Part shown: positions 1-6,606 of the stretch, one piece after another
Layout: each line of letters opens with the position of its first letter
Numbering within the stretch: the stretch's first letter is position 1
Assembly (NCBI GenBank): GCA_964491395.1
Contig: CAZBGI010000123.1
Span: 1-7,874 of the forward strand
From: SKVR01 sp964491395
GTDB taxonomy: Bacteria; Bacteroidota; Bacteroidia; Bacteroidales; UBA7960
Length of the DNA stretch: 7,874 bases
Direction: 5' to 3'
Translations under genes and position numbers: made by a program
Notes under the pieces: model-generated
The model's input: only the letters and a program-made list of their open reading frames with translations
Told to the model about the DNA's origin: nothing
The model's database searches: none

Positions 1-24
1 GTTTTTGGGGTCTAAATACTTCAT
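1..24 (-). CDS. Rpn/PDDEXK_2 family nuclease, N-terminal fragment (copy 1)
   Basis: Only the first eight codons are in the window; the gene runs off the left edge. Read on the minus strand they give MKYLDPKN, identical to the first eight residues of the complete Rpn-like nuclease at 6992-7840. The two DNA differences inside these codons (CCC versus CCT, AAC versus AAT) are both silent, which suggests a functional paralogue rather than debris. The upstream sequence, including the -7 promoter element, is nearly identical to that of the complete copy. Family assignment rests wholly on this identity with the other copy; the catalytic residues lie outside the window. Confidence 0.72.
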
Positions 25-38
25 GGTGAATGTTTTTG

Positions 39-46
39 CAAAGGTA
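39..46 (-). promoter_or_regulatory. Bacteroidota -7 promoter element for Rpn copy 1
   Basis: On the minus strand this reads TACCTTTG, an exact match to the Bacteroidota TAnnTTTG -7 consensus. It ends 14 bases before the ATG at 24, so the expected transcript leader is only about 8-10 bases and has no Shine-Dalgarno site. No convincing TTTG-like -33 element is seen at the usual 19-21 base spacing. The same element is conserved in front of the complete Rpn gene at 7855-7862, which supports a functional role. Confidence 0.55.
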
Positions 47-142
47 GTGTTTTTTTGAATTTGTTGGTAGAAAGGGGAGGATGGGAAGATTAAGAATTGG
101 CTGCACGTGACCCTGGAATTGTGCCCGCAGGTTTGAAGGAGT

Positions 143-174
143 TCAGGGTATGACTACAGTTCATGCCCTGACTA
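143..174. repeat. Hairpin repeat, copy A
   Basis: An imperfect hairpin: bases 143-153 pair with 161-171 as an 11-bp stem (ten Watson-Crick pairs and one G-T) around a 7-base loop. Bases 144-174 match 6933-6963 at 27 of 31 positions in the same orientation; three of the four changes fall in the loop. No T-run follows on either strand, so unlike copy B it does not look like an intrinsic terminator. It lies between the end of the sensor gene and Rpn copy 1. It may be a small dispersed repeat or a terminator remnant. Confidence 0.6.
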
Positions 175-225
175 AAACGCTGAATTAGGTAATTATCCTG
201 GTGGACTACCCTGGTCTGTTTATAA

Positions 226-285
226 TGACGCAATTCACGTTAAATACGTCACTACACTGACTTCATTAACGTAAAATTTGTCACT
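226..285. repeat. Two-unit tandem repeat with inverted ends
   Basis: Bases 226-253 and 258-285 are related with a period of 32 (21 of 28 positions identical). Each unit opens with TGAC and closes with GTCA (226-229/248-251 and 258-261/280-283), so each is itself a weak inverted repeat, and both carry an internal ACGTnAAAT core. No third unit is visible on either side. It lies in the gene-free stretch downstream of the sensor gene. It could be a paired protein-binding site; nothing identifies the protein. Confidence 0.4.
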
Positions 286-327
286 GAAAGAAATGCAAAG
301 TTTTTGGCTGGCGGACTGTCAATTCCT

Positions 328-344
328 CATTAACCCGGTTAATG
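328..344 (-). terminator. Inverted repeat just after the sensor gene, possible weak terminator
   Basis: A perfect inverted repeat (CATTAAC, loop CCG, GTTAATG) begins 17 bases past the stop codon of the sensor gene. Its place suggests transcription termination or 3'-end processing. However, the stem is short and A/T-rich and no T-run follows on the minus strand, so an intrinsic terminator is doubtful and a binding-site palindrome is equally possible. Confidence 0.3.
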
Positions 345-360
345 GATGGTTTTGGGCATT

Positions 361-3102
361 TCACACAATCCGAAACTCGGTGGCCATGCGGTTCAAATGG
401 GCGGAAATGGAAGAGAAGATTTTTTTGAGCATGGTGCGATCCAGTTCGGAGAGCTGTTGGGCTGCAATGATATTTGTGGGTTTATTACCTTCATTGATAT
501 TTTGGAGTTGGTTGCGGATGCGCAGAAGCATCAGGTAGCGCAATGCCTGGCTGAATTCATCAGCTGTATTTTCCTGTATTACCCCAGCTGAGCGCAATGC
601 CTGCAGGCGCTCCATCGTATTGCGCTCTCCAACTCCATATTTTAGCGCCCAGAGCCGCATGATACCCGTAAGTGCCATCAAAGGCTTTTTGATGTCGAGG
701 TATTCATGATTTCTTTCATCACTTTCAAAGACGACCTGCCCCATCACATTCAGGGGTGGTTTGTGTGCAATGGTGTTTTGTGCCAGGTTATAGAAGAATC
801 TGTTTTTGTCTTTAACTTCTGCAAGGCAATATTCCTGAATTTTTCCTGCAATATCAAAATCACCGTACACAGGTCTGAAATCGAAAAATATTCCCGCATT
901 GAGCAACTCTGCCGGGTTGGGAGTTTCCAGCCAGGCTGCAATACTCTTTTTAATTTCACCCAGGCTGAGGCACCATTGCGGATGCATGGCCATTACCTTT
1001 CCCTCACAAAATGGATAACCTGCTTTGTTCAAATGTGTACAAATCCTATTTCCCAGCTCCAGAAAATACTTTCTCAACTCTTCCCCGCTGTTCTCTTTTT
1101 GTGGTAAAAATACTATGGCATTGTCCTGGTCGGTAGCAAGTGATTGTTCACGACGACCTTCACTTCCCAGGACAAGAAATACAAAAGGTACCGGAGGGGT
1201 ACCGGTTTCCTGGATGGCCTGGTGGATTATTTTATCAGTTACAGCATCGGTAATTCTGCTGATTAGTTTGCCGCTGGTGGCTGCTCCGGTTCCGGTTTCT
1301 GCCAACTGGGCCACCAGGCGGGGAAGCTTTTTTGTGAGTTCGGCAATCTCATAAACCGAACCGGCTTGCTGAATGCTGTTCACCAGAAATTCCGGAGTAT
1401 CTTTTCTGAGTTGGGAAAGTGCAGGCAAACTGATATATCCGGGGCATTCTCCGTCATCGGATTGTATCACTATATACGAAATTTTATTTTGTATCATCAG
1501 CGAAAATGCTTCCATAACCATGGCATCCGCAGAGACTGAAATGACCGGCGCGCTCATTATGCGGCTTACGGGGGTGGTGATATTCATGGTTTTGGCTACT
1601 GCCCGCCGGCTGATGTCACTGTGGGTCAATAGGCCGATGATTTCTCCGGAGTTGTCTCTGACAAGGATGATGTCGGAATGATTCATGGACATCAGCCTGG
1701 CAGCTACTTCCAAAGGGGTAGTCAATTCGCAGAGAGGAGGCGTTTGCAGGAAATTTTTCACCGGTTGCAGCAGGATGCCTGCCGAAAGTGACTGTTCCAT
1801 GGGCTTTGGGCTGAAGCCTGTATGGCGGCTCAAATGCTCATAAGCATCAATAACAATGCCGTCGCAATAAACTACTTTGTCATGTACATCCTTTACAGGA
1901 AAAAGTGTTACCATAGCGGGCAAAGCAGAACCATCCGGTTTTTTGATTTTCAAGAGTCTGTTTTTGAGCTCAGTTCCCTCACTAATAGCGCTGATAACAT
2001 CTTTTTTTTCCTGCCTTTCAGAAAAGAGTTGCTGTACAGGCAGACTTTTGATTTCTGATTCAGATGTGTAGCCCAGCAATTCTAATGCTTTTTTGTTGAC
2101 CTCCACAAAGCGGGCATTCCTCCCGATGGTGCATCGGAACACGCCAATCTGCATCGTGTCCGCAATGGATTTGAATTTGTCCATGGTAAGATCCAGCTCC
2201 CGTTCCACGTCACCATGCCCTGAAACATCTTTGATGGTATAAATAAAACCGTCTTTCCCAGCCATCTCAAAGGCCGAACGGCTGATAATGACATCTACCA
2301 GCACTTTGTTTTTTTTGCGGATTTTTTGCTCTTTCACTATCTCCGTGCCTGTTGTATGTGAATGGTTGTTTTTGATTTGAAGCACGCAGTGCAGGCTGTT
2401 GAGGAATTGCGGGTCATGGTTTTCGGCTTCCTCATGGGTGTATCCCAACAGATTAAGGAGATAAGGGTTGCAATAAATCACCTCGTCGTCAAGGGTCATC
2501 AGCACACCATCGGTNNNNNNNNNNNNNNNNNNNNNNNNNNNNNNNNNNNNNNNNNNNNNNNNNNNNNNNNNNNNNNNNNNNNNNNNNNNNNNNNNNNNNN
2601 NNNNNNNNNNNNNNACATAAGAAAGCTTGGGAACCACCATCAGGCTGTCATCTTTCCACTGCCATTTGTAATCAATGTACCCATTACCGGCCTCTTTGGC
2701 AAGGGTGGCAATTTCCACAAAAAATCTTTTCCCTTCCTGGTCTTCATAATCCGAGAGAAGCATTCCTTCCATACCGGGGCGATAGGGGTGCATGATCATG
2801 ATGGGGGTGGTATCGGTAATCCAGAAATAATCCTTGTTTTGATCCCCGTATCGCAAACCGCGAATGATCTCCCGGGCTTCTTCCTTTGCCAGTGACACGT
2901 GCAGGCTGTCGGAAGCTGTTTCGTCCAAACGATGCATTATACTCCATGCTGTGTTGGTAAGCTCCCGTATGGTTTCCCGTTTTTTGTCCATCAGGCTTTC
3001 TCGATAACCGGGTATGACATAGATGTAGATGGCTGCTATAAACAGCAGGATGGCCATGAGGGAGGGGAGGAGTATCCTGTGGAAGAAACCTGTGTGTTTC
3101 AT
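361..3102 (-). CDS. Membrane sensor: sCache-PAS-PAS-CBS-CBS-DUF294 nucleotidyltransferase
   Basis: Predicted inner-membrane signalling protein that senses a small ligand outside the cell and has a nucleotidyltransferase output. Residues 9-31 form a membrane helix. Residues 35-163 are the start of an sCache_2-like domain (DYFWITD at 91-97, MHPYRPGMEG at 104-113). The sequence gap removes its end and the expected second helix. PAS domains follow at about 197-293 and 309-420, a CBS pair at 446-567, then a DUF294 GlnD-like nucleotidyltransferase with GSEGRREQ (646-653) and TDQDNA (657-662, metal-binding D658 and D660), and DUF294_C at about 760-905 (pPPL, LDIKKP and NTMERL motifs). Family relatives are usually soluble cNMP-binding/CBS/DUF294 proteins beside acetate-type symporters; the Cache-PAS front end is the unusual part. 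Numbering treats the gap as 100 bases. Reading frame agrees on both sides, but that could be chance. Ligand and nucleotidylated target are unknown. Confidence 0.88.
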   Translation of the reverse strand: MKHTGFFHRILLPSLMAILLFIAAIYIYVIPGYRESLMDKKRETIRELTNTAWSIMHRLDETASDSLHVSLAKEEAREIIRGLRYGDQNKDYFWITDTTPIMIMHPYRPGMEGMLLSDYEDQEGKRFFVEIATLAKEAGNGYIDYKWQWKDDSLMVVPKLSYXXXXXXXXXXXXXXXXXXXXXXXXXXXXXXXXXXTDGVLMTLDDEVIYCNPYLLNLLGYTHEEAENHDPQFLNSLHCVLQIKNNHSHTTGTEIVKEQKIRKKNKVLVDVIISRSAFEMAGKDGFIYTIKDVSGHGDVERELDLTMDKFKSIADTMQIGVFRCTIGRNARFVEVNKKALELLGYTSESEIKSLPVQQLFSERQEKKDVISAISEGTELKNRLLKIKKPDGSALPAMVTLFPVKDVHDKVVYCDGIVIDAYEHLSRHTGFSPKPMEQSLSAGILLQPVKNFLQTPPLCELTTPLEVAARLMSMNHSDIILVRDNSGEIIGLLTHSDISRRAVAKTMNITTPVSRIMSAPVISVSADAMVMEAFSLMIQNKISYIVIQSDDGECPGYISLPALSQLRKDTPEFLVNSIQQAGSVYEIAELTKKLPRLVAQLAETGTGAATSGKLISRITDAVTDKIIHQAIQETGTPPVPFVFLVLGSEGRREQSLATDQDNAIVFLPQKENSGEELRKYFLELGNRICTHLNKAGYPFCEGKVMAMHPQWCLSLGEIKKSIAAWLETPNPAELLNAGIFFDFRPVYGDFDIAGKIQEYCLAEVKDKNRFFYNLAQNTIAHKPPLNVMGQVVFESDERNHEYLDIKKPLMALTGIMRLWALKYGVGERNTMERLQALRSAGVIQENTADEFSQALRYLMLLRIRNQLQNINEGNKPTNIIAAQQLSELDRTMLKKIFSSISAHLNRMATEFRIV
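2515..2614. other. Assembly gap of exactly 100 N inside the sensor gene
   Basis: A run of exactly 100 N is the usual placeholder for a scaffold gap of unknown size. It falls between the Cache domain and the first PAS domain. The codon at the right gap edge is GTN, which is valine whatever the missing base, giving PKLSYV, a typical sCache_2 continuation. The missing part should encode the rest of Cache, a second membrane helix and the start of PAS, more than 33 residues can hold, so the real gap is probably longer. Confidence 0.95.
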
Positions 3103-3228
3103 GGATTTTTAAGTAAGGTTGTCTTTGGTAAAACAATAGGAATTATCTGCCATTCATTCTGCGTCTCATGCAAAGCAAAGCTTTTTGCAAAAGGATTTAT
3201 GCTCTTGATATTCATTATTTTGTATTTC

Positions 3229-3260
3229 CAAATGTATCATGAAATCAGCGAAACGGTAAA
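3229..3260 (-). promoter_or_regulatory. Candidate promoter of the sensor gene
   Basis: On the minus strand, bases 3236-3229 read TACATTTG, an exact TAnnTTTG -7 element. A TTTA at 3260-3257, similar to the TTTG -33 element, stands 20 bases upstream, which is the normal Bacteroidota spacing. Transcription would start near 3222 and leave a leader of about 120 bases before the ATG at 3102. This suggests the sensor can be transcribed separately from the symporter genes. No Shine-Dalgarno site precedes the ATG. Confidence 0.5.
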
Positions 3261-3413
3261 CCATAAGTATTGAGTCCCTTCTAAAAAGACCATGGTCCAC
3301 GAACCGAAGCCAATTACACCTAATTTGCGAAATCATCATTCTGATAATCAGTTAATTAAAAAAATATAGGATGATCATGATCCGGAATGAAGCAGAGCCT
3401 GCGAAACCAATTG

Positions 3414-3431
3414 CCGAAAACGGGTTTTCGG
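3414..3431 (-). terminator. Hairpin after the metallophosphoesterase gene
   Basis: A perfect 8-bp inverted repeat, CCGAAAAC and GTTTTCGG separated by two bases, begins 20 bases beyond the phosphoesterase stop codon. Because a two-base loop is too tight, the folded stem would be about 7 bp. No long T-run follows on the minus strand. It is a plausible terminator or 3'-processing hairpin for the DUF485-symporter-phosphoesterase transcript, without the classic intrinsic-terminator tail. Confidence 0.35.
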
Positions 3432-3451
3432 AGTAGACTCAGCGTTGCCTG

Positions 3452-4201
3452 TTACATTCCCGGATTCACGATTATCGTTTTGATGGTTTGTCTCACAGTG
3501 TCAAAGACAATATATCCCCCCGGATGTTTTCCATGGGCAACCGCGGGGCATATTACAGCTTTGTGGTGCATCTTAACCTGAATGGTTTCTTCTTCAGCAT
3601 GTGTCCATATTAATTTGTTTACCATGATACAGCCTGGCGGGTGGGAATGTCCTAAAAAAGACATGCGACAATTGTTTTCTTTCATAAAACGAAAATGCTC
3701 TTTGATCTCCAGTCCGTTGAAAGGGAACCATTTTCCTACACCGCTCATGTCGGGATGAAAAAAGTGCGTGAAAAGATATTTTCGACTGTTGTCAGTGAGG
3801 GTTTCCCATTCCTTAAGGTGTTGAATATAATCCTTGTTTTTATCACTGAGTTCAGGTAGAATTTCGTCCTGATAAAGCCATACTTTATTTTTTGTCATTT
3901 GCAACCTTTCGTCTACAGTAAGTTCATACCAGTTGTCGGCCATTCTTTTTTGAATATGATAGGAAGGCAGGCGTCCGGCAGTGAATAAATCGTGGTTGCC
4001 GGCAACGACAATATCTGCATTTTTTCTCAACAAATCGAGGCATGCATTGGCATCGGGCTGGTGGCTGTAAAACAGGGGGCTATAACCGGTAATATCGCCC
4101 AGGCATACCACCTTATCTATATCAATGTCCTGCATGGAATGAAATACTCTTTCAAGACTTACGATATCTTCGTGTATGTCGGTGAGAATGGCAATTTTCA
4201 T
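3452..4201 (-). CDS. Calcineurin-like metallophosphoesterase
   Basis: A 249-residue cytoplasmic two-metal phosphoesterase of the calcineurin-like superfamily. All core motifs are present in order: D8-x-H10 (TDIH), G35-D36 (LGDITGY), G68-N69-H70-D71 (AGNHD), H146 in LFTHFFHP and G184-H-S-H187. No signal peptide or membrane helix is seen. The GDxxGY and GNHD context resembles the YfcE/Metallophos_2 phosphodiesterase and Ap4A-hydrolase-like branch, so a phosphodiester or nucleotide substrate is likely, but the exact substrate cannot be told. It starts 59 bases after the symporter stop on the same strand, so it is probably cotranscribed with it. No Shine-Dalgarno site precedes the ATG, as is common in Bacteroidota. 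It may act on the product or protein mark made by the neighbouring nucleotidyltransferase, which is speculation from position only. Confidence 0.87.
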   Translation of the reverse strand: MKIAILTDIHEDIVSLERVFHSMQDIDIDKVVCLGDITGYSPLFYSHQPDANACLDLLRKNADIVVAGNHDLFTAGRLPSYHIQKRMADNWYELTVDERLQMTKNKVWLYQDEILPELSDKNKDYIQHLKEWETLTDNSRKYLFTHFFHPDMSGVGKWFPFNGLEIKEHFRFMKENNCRMSFLGHSHPPGCIMVNKLIWTHAEEETIQVKMHHKAVICPAVAHGKHPGGYIVFDTVRQTIKTIIVNPGM

Positions 4202-4260
4202 TGGTATAGGAAATTAAAAAATATTATGTGAATGATCCGGTGTCTGGATGCGAAAGCGGA

Positions 4261-6171
4261 TTAAACCTTTACCACATTCTTCTTTTGTGTCATCAACGAT
4301 ACCACAATCAACACCAGGAAAGACAGTGGAATAGAAATGATTCCCGGATTGTCAAAAGGAATAGGTGCCGTATCTTTTAACAACCCATACCGTTCGAACA
4401 TGCTGGGAGAGAGCAGGATGATTGTTACAGAGGACAGAATGCCGGTAACAATGGAGCTTGCAATTCCTTTGGAGGTGGTTTTATCCCAGAAAATTACCCC
4501 CAGAATGGAGGGCAGATTGGCTGAGGCAGCAACTGCAAATGCCAGCCCAACCAGGAAAGAAACATTCATTCCTTTGAACAGGATGCCCAGGATGATAGCA
4601 AATATGCCTACACCAAAAGCTGCAAGTTTGCCGGCTCTAACCTTTTGCATATCGGTCATCTCCACTTTGAGGTATTTATCTACAAAGTCATGGGCAATGG
4701 CACCGGAAGAGGCTACAATCAGTCCACTCACGGTGCCCAGCACTGTGGCAAAAGCGATGGCAGAAATGATGGAAAATATTCCTACTCCAAAAGACTTGGC
4801 AAGCAATGGGCTCGACATATTGCTGCTTTCCAGGTCATTAACTCCTCCTACCATAGCTCCCAGCCCCATGTAAAGCGTGAGAATATAGAAGAATCCGATG
4901 GCGGCAATGGCCACGATAGTCGATTTTCTTGCGGCACGCTGACTGGGTACAGTATAATACCTGATAAGTATGTGAGGCAGGGCAGAGGTGCCAAAAAACA
5001 GGGCCAGCATCAGGGACAAGAAGTTAAGTTTATCCCATATATTTCCGTCATCACCTACTTTAAGCATGAGCCCGGGTTTCAATACATCGGAACCTGGTGT
5101 TGGTTCCTGGTAATATACAGATACCCGATCACCTTCATAGTCGAAATTTACCCTTTTAAATATGACCACTTCGCTCGCTTCCAATACAGAGAGAAATTCA
5201 AACGGGCCCAGGGGCCCTGTTTCATCTACCTTATTTCCTTTGTGTACAATCTTGCTCAAATGACCTACCTGGTAAAACCGGTTTTCTGATTTAGGGGCTC
5301 CGTTGTACAACGTTTCCCCATCAGTCTTGTAGGTGATGCTTAATGCTTCAGTGAGAATGGCTGTTCCCATCGTATCTTTTTCCAGTTTGAACCACATGTC
5401 GTAACCCTCCTCATTAAGAAGCACAAAAGTATCTCCCAGGCGCCGGGTCTGCCCTTTTAACTGGTATTGATCACTTTCAATGGCTGTCACCTCATCCCCA
5501 GCCAGGGTGGCAGGAATGGTTGTAAATTCATGATAATCTTCTGTAGGTTTCAGGCTGAGTCCGTTGTTGAGGATGTAAATGGTAAGAATGGTGGAGAAGA
5601 TGATTAACAAAGCTCCTTTGATGAATTGCACAAAGGTAGTAGAAGTCATGCCCGCTGTAGCCACAATATAAATAACAATGGCTCCTACGATGCCCACTCC
5701 TGCCCAGTGAGGCAATCCCAGTAACGGCACTACCAAATCACCTGCCCCAACCATTTGCGGAATCAGGTAAAAGATTGAAACGATGAGGGTGCTGATGGAG
5801 GCGGTCAGTTTGATGGCCCTGGAGTTGAATTTTGAATCCAGCGCATCGGTGAAGGTAAATTTCCCTAACCTTTTGAGAGGTTCCGCTACCAGGAACAAAG
5901 CCACTACCCAACCGGCAAGATACCCGATGGAATAGATAAACCCGTCGTAACCTGCAAAAGCGATCATCCCGGAAATACCCAGGAAAGAGGCTGCAGAGAG
6001 GTAGTCGCCGGCAAAGGCAATCCCGTTTACACCCCAGTGAATTGTTCCTCCGGCAGCATAATAGCTGGCCGATGTTTTGGTTTTGGCTCCAAAATAAAAG
6101 GAAAGACCTAATACGGCGGCAACGAATACCAGGAAAATCAGTATTGCCCAAATAGAAATATCGTACGTCAT
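4261..6171 (-). CDS. ActP-like sodium:solute (acetate-type) symporter with extra periplasmic domain
   Basis: Sodium/solute symporter family permease, closest by eye to E. coli ActP, so monocarboxylate (acetate-like) uptake is the best guess. Strong ActP signatures include GDYLSAASFLGISG (55-68), GYDGFIYSIGYLAGW (74-88), LIPQMVGAG (136-144), FFGTSALPHILIRYYTV (392-408) and LVGLAFAVAASANLP (540-554). About 13 membrane helices are visible. I chose the ATG at 6171 (636 residues): its codon overlaps the DUF485 stop as ATGA, and AAGGAGG lies 7 bases upstream. A start at 6213 would add 14 non-hydrophobic residues and lacks such support. Compared with roughly 550 residues in ActP, the extra length is mostly a hydrophilic, beta-rich insert at about 204-375 between TM6 and TM7. 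Positive charges after TM7 (RAARKS) put that loop outside the membrane. Confidence 0.92.
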   Translation of the reverse strand: MTYDISIWAILIFLVFVAAVLGLSFYFGAKTKTSASYYAAGGTIHWGVNGIAFAGDYLSAASFLGISGMIAFAGYDGFIYSIGYLAGWVVALFLVAEPLKRLGKFTFTDALDSKFNSRAIKLTASISTLIVSIFYLIPQMVGAGDLVVPLLGLPHWAGVGIVGAIVIYIVATAGMTSTTFVQFIKGALLIIFSTILTIYILNNGLSLKPTEDYHEFTTIPATLAGDEVTAIESDQYQLKGQTRRLGDTFVLLNEEGYDMWFKLEKDTMGTAILTEALSITYKTDGETLYNGAPKSENRFYQVGHLSKIVHKGNKVDETGPLGPFEFLSVLEASEVVIFKRVNFDYEGDRVSVYYQEPTPGSDVLKPGLMLKVGDDGNIWDKLNFLSLMLALFFGTSALPHILIRYYTVPSQRAARKSTIVAIAAIGFFYILTLYMGLGAMVGGVNDLESSNMSSPLLAKSFGVGIFSIISAIAFATVLGTVSGLIVASSGAIAHDFVDKYLKVEMTDMQKVRAGKLAAFGVGIFAIILGILFKGMNVSFLVGLAFAVAASANLPSILGVIFWDKTTSKGIASSIVTGILSSVTIILLSPSMFERYGLLKDTAPIPFDNPGIISIPLSFLVLIVVSLMTQKKNVVKV

Positions 6172-6449
6172 TGTTTTGCCTCCTTCTCCATTTTGTTTTC
6201 CATATGAGTACACACCAGGCTGTATATATAGCCCATGACAGCGGCCAGGATTATCAGCCCCATGCCATAAACAACGGCAAGATTAAGGCCTGCAATGATT
6301 TTTAAACCCATCAGATCAGTGTAAATCAATCCGATGATAACAAATCCGCCATAGATAAAGGCATAAACTAAAAATAAGATTATACCCAGTTTGGTTTTTT
6401 GTTGGGAAGCATATTCCACTCCCATGGGTGCAGCAGGTTCGTGTAGCAT
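6168..6449 (-). CDS. DUF485 small membrane protein (YjcH-like), symporter partner
   Basis: A 93-residue protein with two membrane helices (about 20-43 and 53-79) and a charged C-terminus ending in KMEKEAKQ. The pattern Y-A-x(5)-K before the first helix and G-L-N-L-A-V-V-Y-G-M-G-L in the second fits the DUF485/YjcH family, whose members are encoded immediately before ActP-type symporters, as in E. coli yjcH-actP. Its stop codon overlaps the symporter start (ATGA), so translation is probably coupled and the two products are likely made in fixed ratio. The ATG at 6449 is the longest start; a second ATG at 6425 (residue 9) is possible and would remove only a short, poorly conserved tail. Its molecular role is not established; a helper or small subunit is the usual proposal. 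Confidence 0.85.
   Translation of the reverse strand: MLHEPAAPMGVEYASQQKTKLGIILFLVYAFIYGGFVIIGLIYTDLMGLKIIAGLNLAVVYGMGLIILAAVMGYIYSLVCTHMENKMEKEAKQ
6179..6185 (-). promoter_or_regulatory. Strong ribosome-binding site that fixes the symporter start
   Basis: On the minus strand this reads AAGGAGG, a near-perfect Shine-Dalgarno sequence 7 bases before the ATG at 6171. It lies inside the last codons of the DUF485 gene. No other gene in the window has an equally clear site, and it decides the symporter start at 6171 over the in-frame ATG at 6213. Confidence 0.8.
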
Positions 6450-6553
6450 GGCTTTGCTTTTTTTTGTGAAACTTTTTTTAGTTATTCCGATGCAAGGAAC
6501 TGGTTTCCTCTATCGACCATGCTAAATTAATGTTTTTTAGCAATTGTTTAGTT

Positions 6554-6573
6554 AATTATTTTTAGAAATAATT
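6554..6573. promoter_or_regulatory. A/T-rich inverted repeat in the divergent promoter region
   Basis: A perfect 8-bp inverted repeat (AATTATTT and AAATAATT) with a 4-base spacer, 105 bases upstream of the DUF485 start and 53 bases before the TAnnTTTG (-7) element facing the other way. Its placement between divergent genes suits a regulator-binding site, though such A/T-rich palindromes also occur by chance. Confidence 0.3.
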
Positions 6574-6594
6574 GGGTGCAGGTGTGTTTTTTTT

Positions 6595-6604
6595 GGGTTA
6601 ACCC
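6595..6604. promoter_or_regulatory. Palindrome GGGTTAACCC next to the divergent promoter
   Basis: A perfect 10-bp palindrome that ends two bases before the plus-strand -7 element at 6607-6614. It would lie between the -33 and -7 regions of that promoter, a classic repressor position. No protein can be assigned, and the call is based on position and symmetry only. Confidence 0.3.
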
Positions 6605-6606
6605 GG

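Larger units (their letters stand above)
1..58. repeat. Long direct repeat, left copy (Rpn start plus promoter)
   Basis: Bases 1-58 match 7817-7874 at 55 of 58 positions, in the same orientation. The mismatches are at positions 1, 7 and 50 of the repeat. It contains the first eight codons of an Rpn-type gene, its leader, the TAnnTTTG promoter element and a short A/T run. The right copy ends at the window edge, so the true repeat length is unknown. The mismatches mean this is not a simple circular-contig overlap; it is a diverged paralogous repeat. Confidence 0.85.
58..360. other. Gene-free stretch left of the sensor gene
   Basis: I see no convincing gene here. Open frames entering this stretch on the plus strand begin without a ribosome-binding site or promoter and continue antisense into the sensor gene. 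What it does hold is a hairpin repeat (143-174), a two-unit tandem repeat (226-285) and a palindrome next to the sensor stop codon (328-344). Confidence 0.6.
3103..3451. other. 349-bp spacer between phosphoesterase and sensor genes
   Basis: No gene is supported here; the open frames across it lack start signals and overlap neighbours antisense. It contains a hairpin just after the phosphoesterase gene (3414-3431), a perfect 10-bp palindrome GACCATGGTC (3288-3297) about 28 bases upstream of the candidate -33 element, and the candidate sensor promoter (3229-3260). The length and the promoter argue for a transcription-unit boundary. The palindrome could be a regulator site for the sensor, but a single 10-bp palindrome is weak evidence. 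Confidence 0.5.

Noticed and set aside
706..1107. Plus-strand open frame of 133 codons antisense to the DUF294_C region
   Set aside because: The opposite strand encodes conserved DUF294_C motifs at the same place; the plus-strand product is cysteine- and phenylalanine-rich with no family likeness.
4645..5289. Plus-strand open frame of 214 codons antisense to the symporter
   Set aside because: It lies wholly within the well-supported symporter gene, its protein has no recognisable domain and a random composition, and no promoter or ribosome-binding site precedes it.
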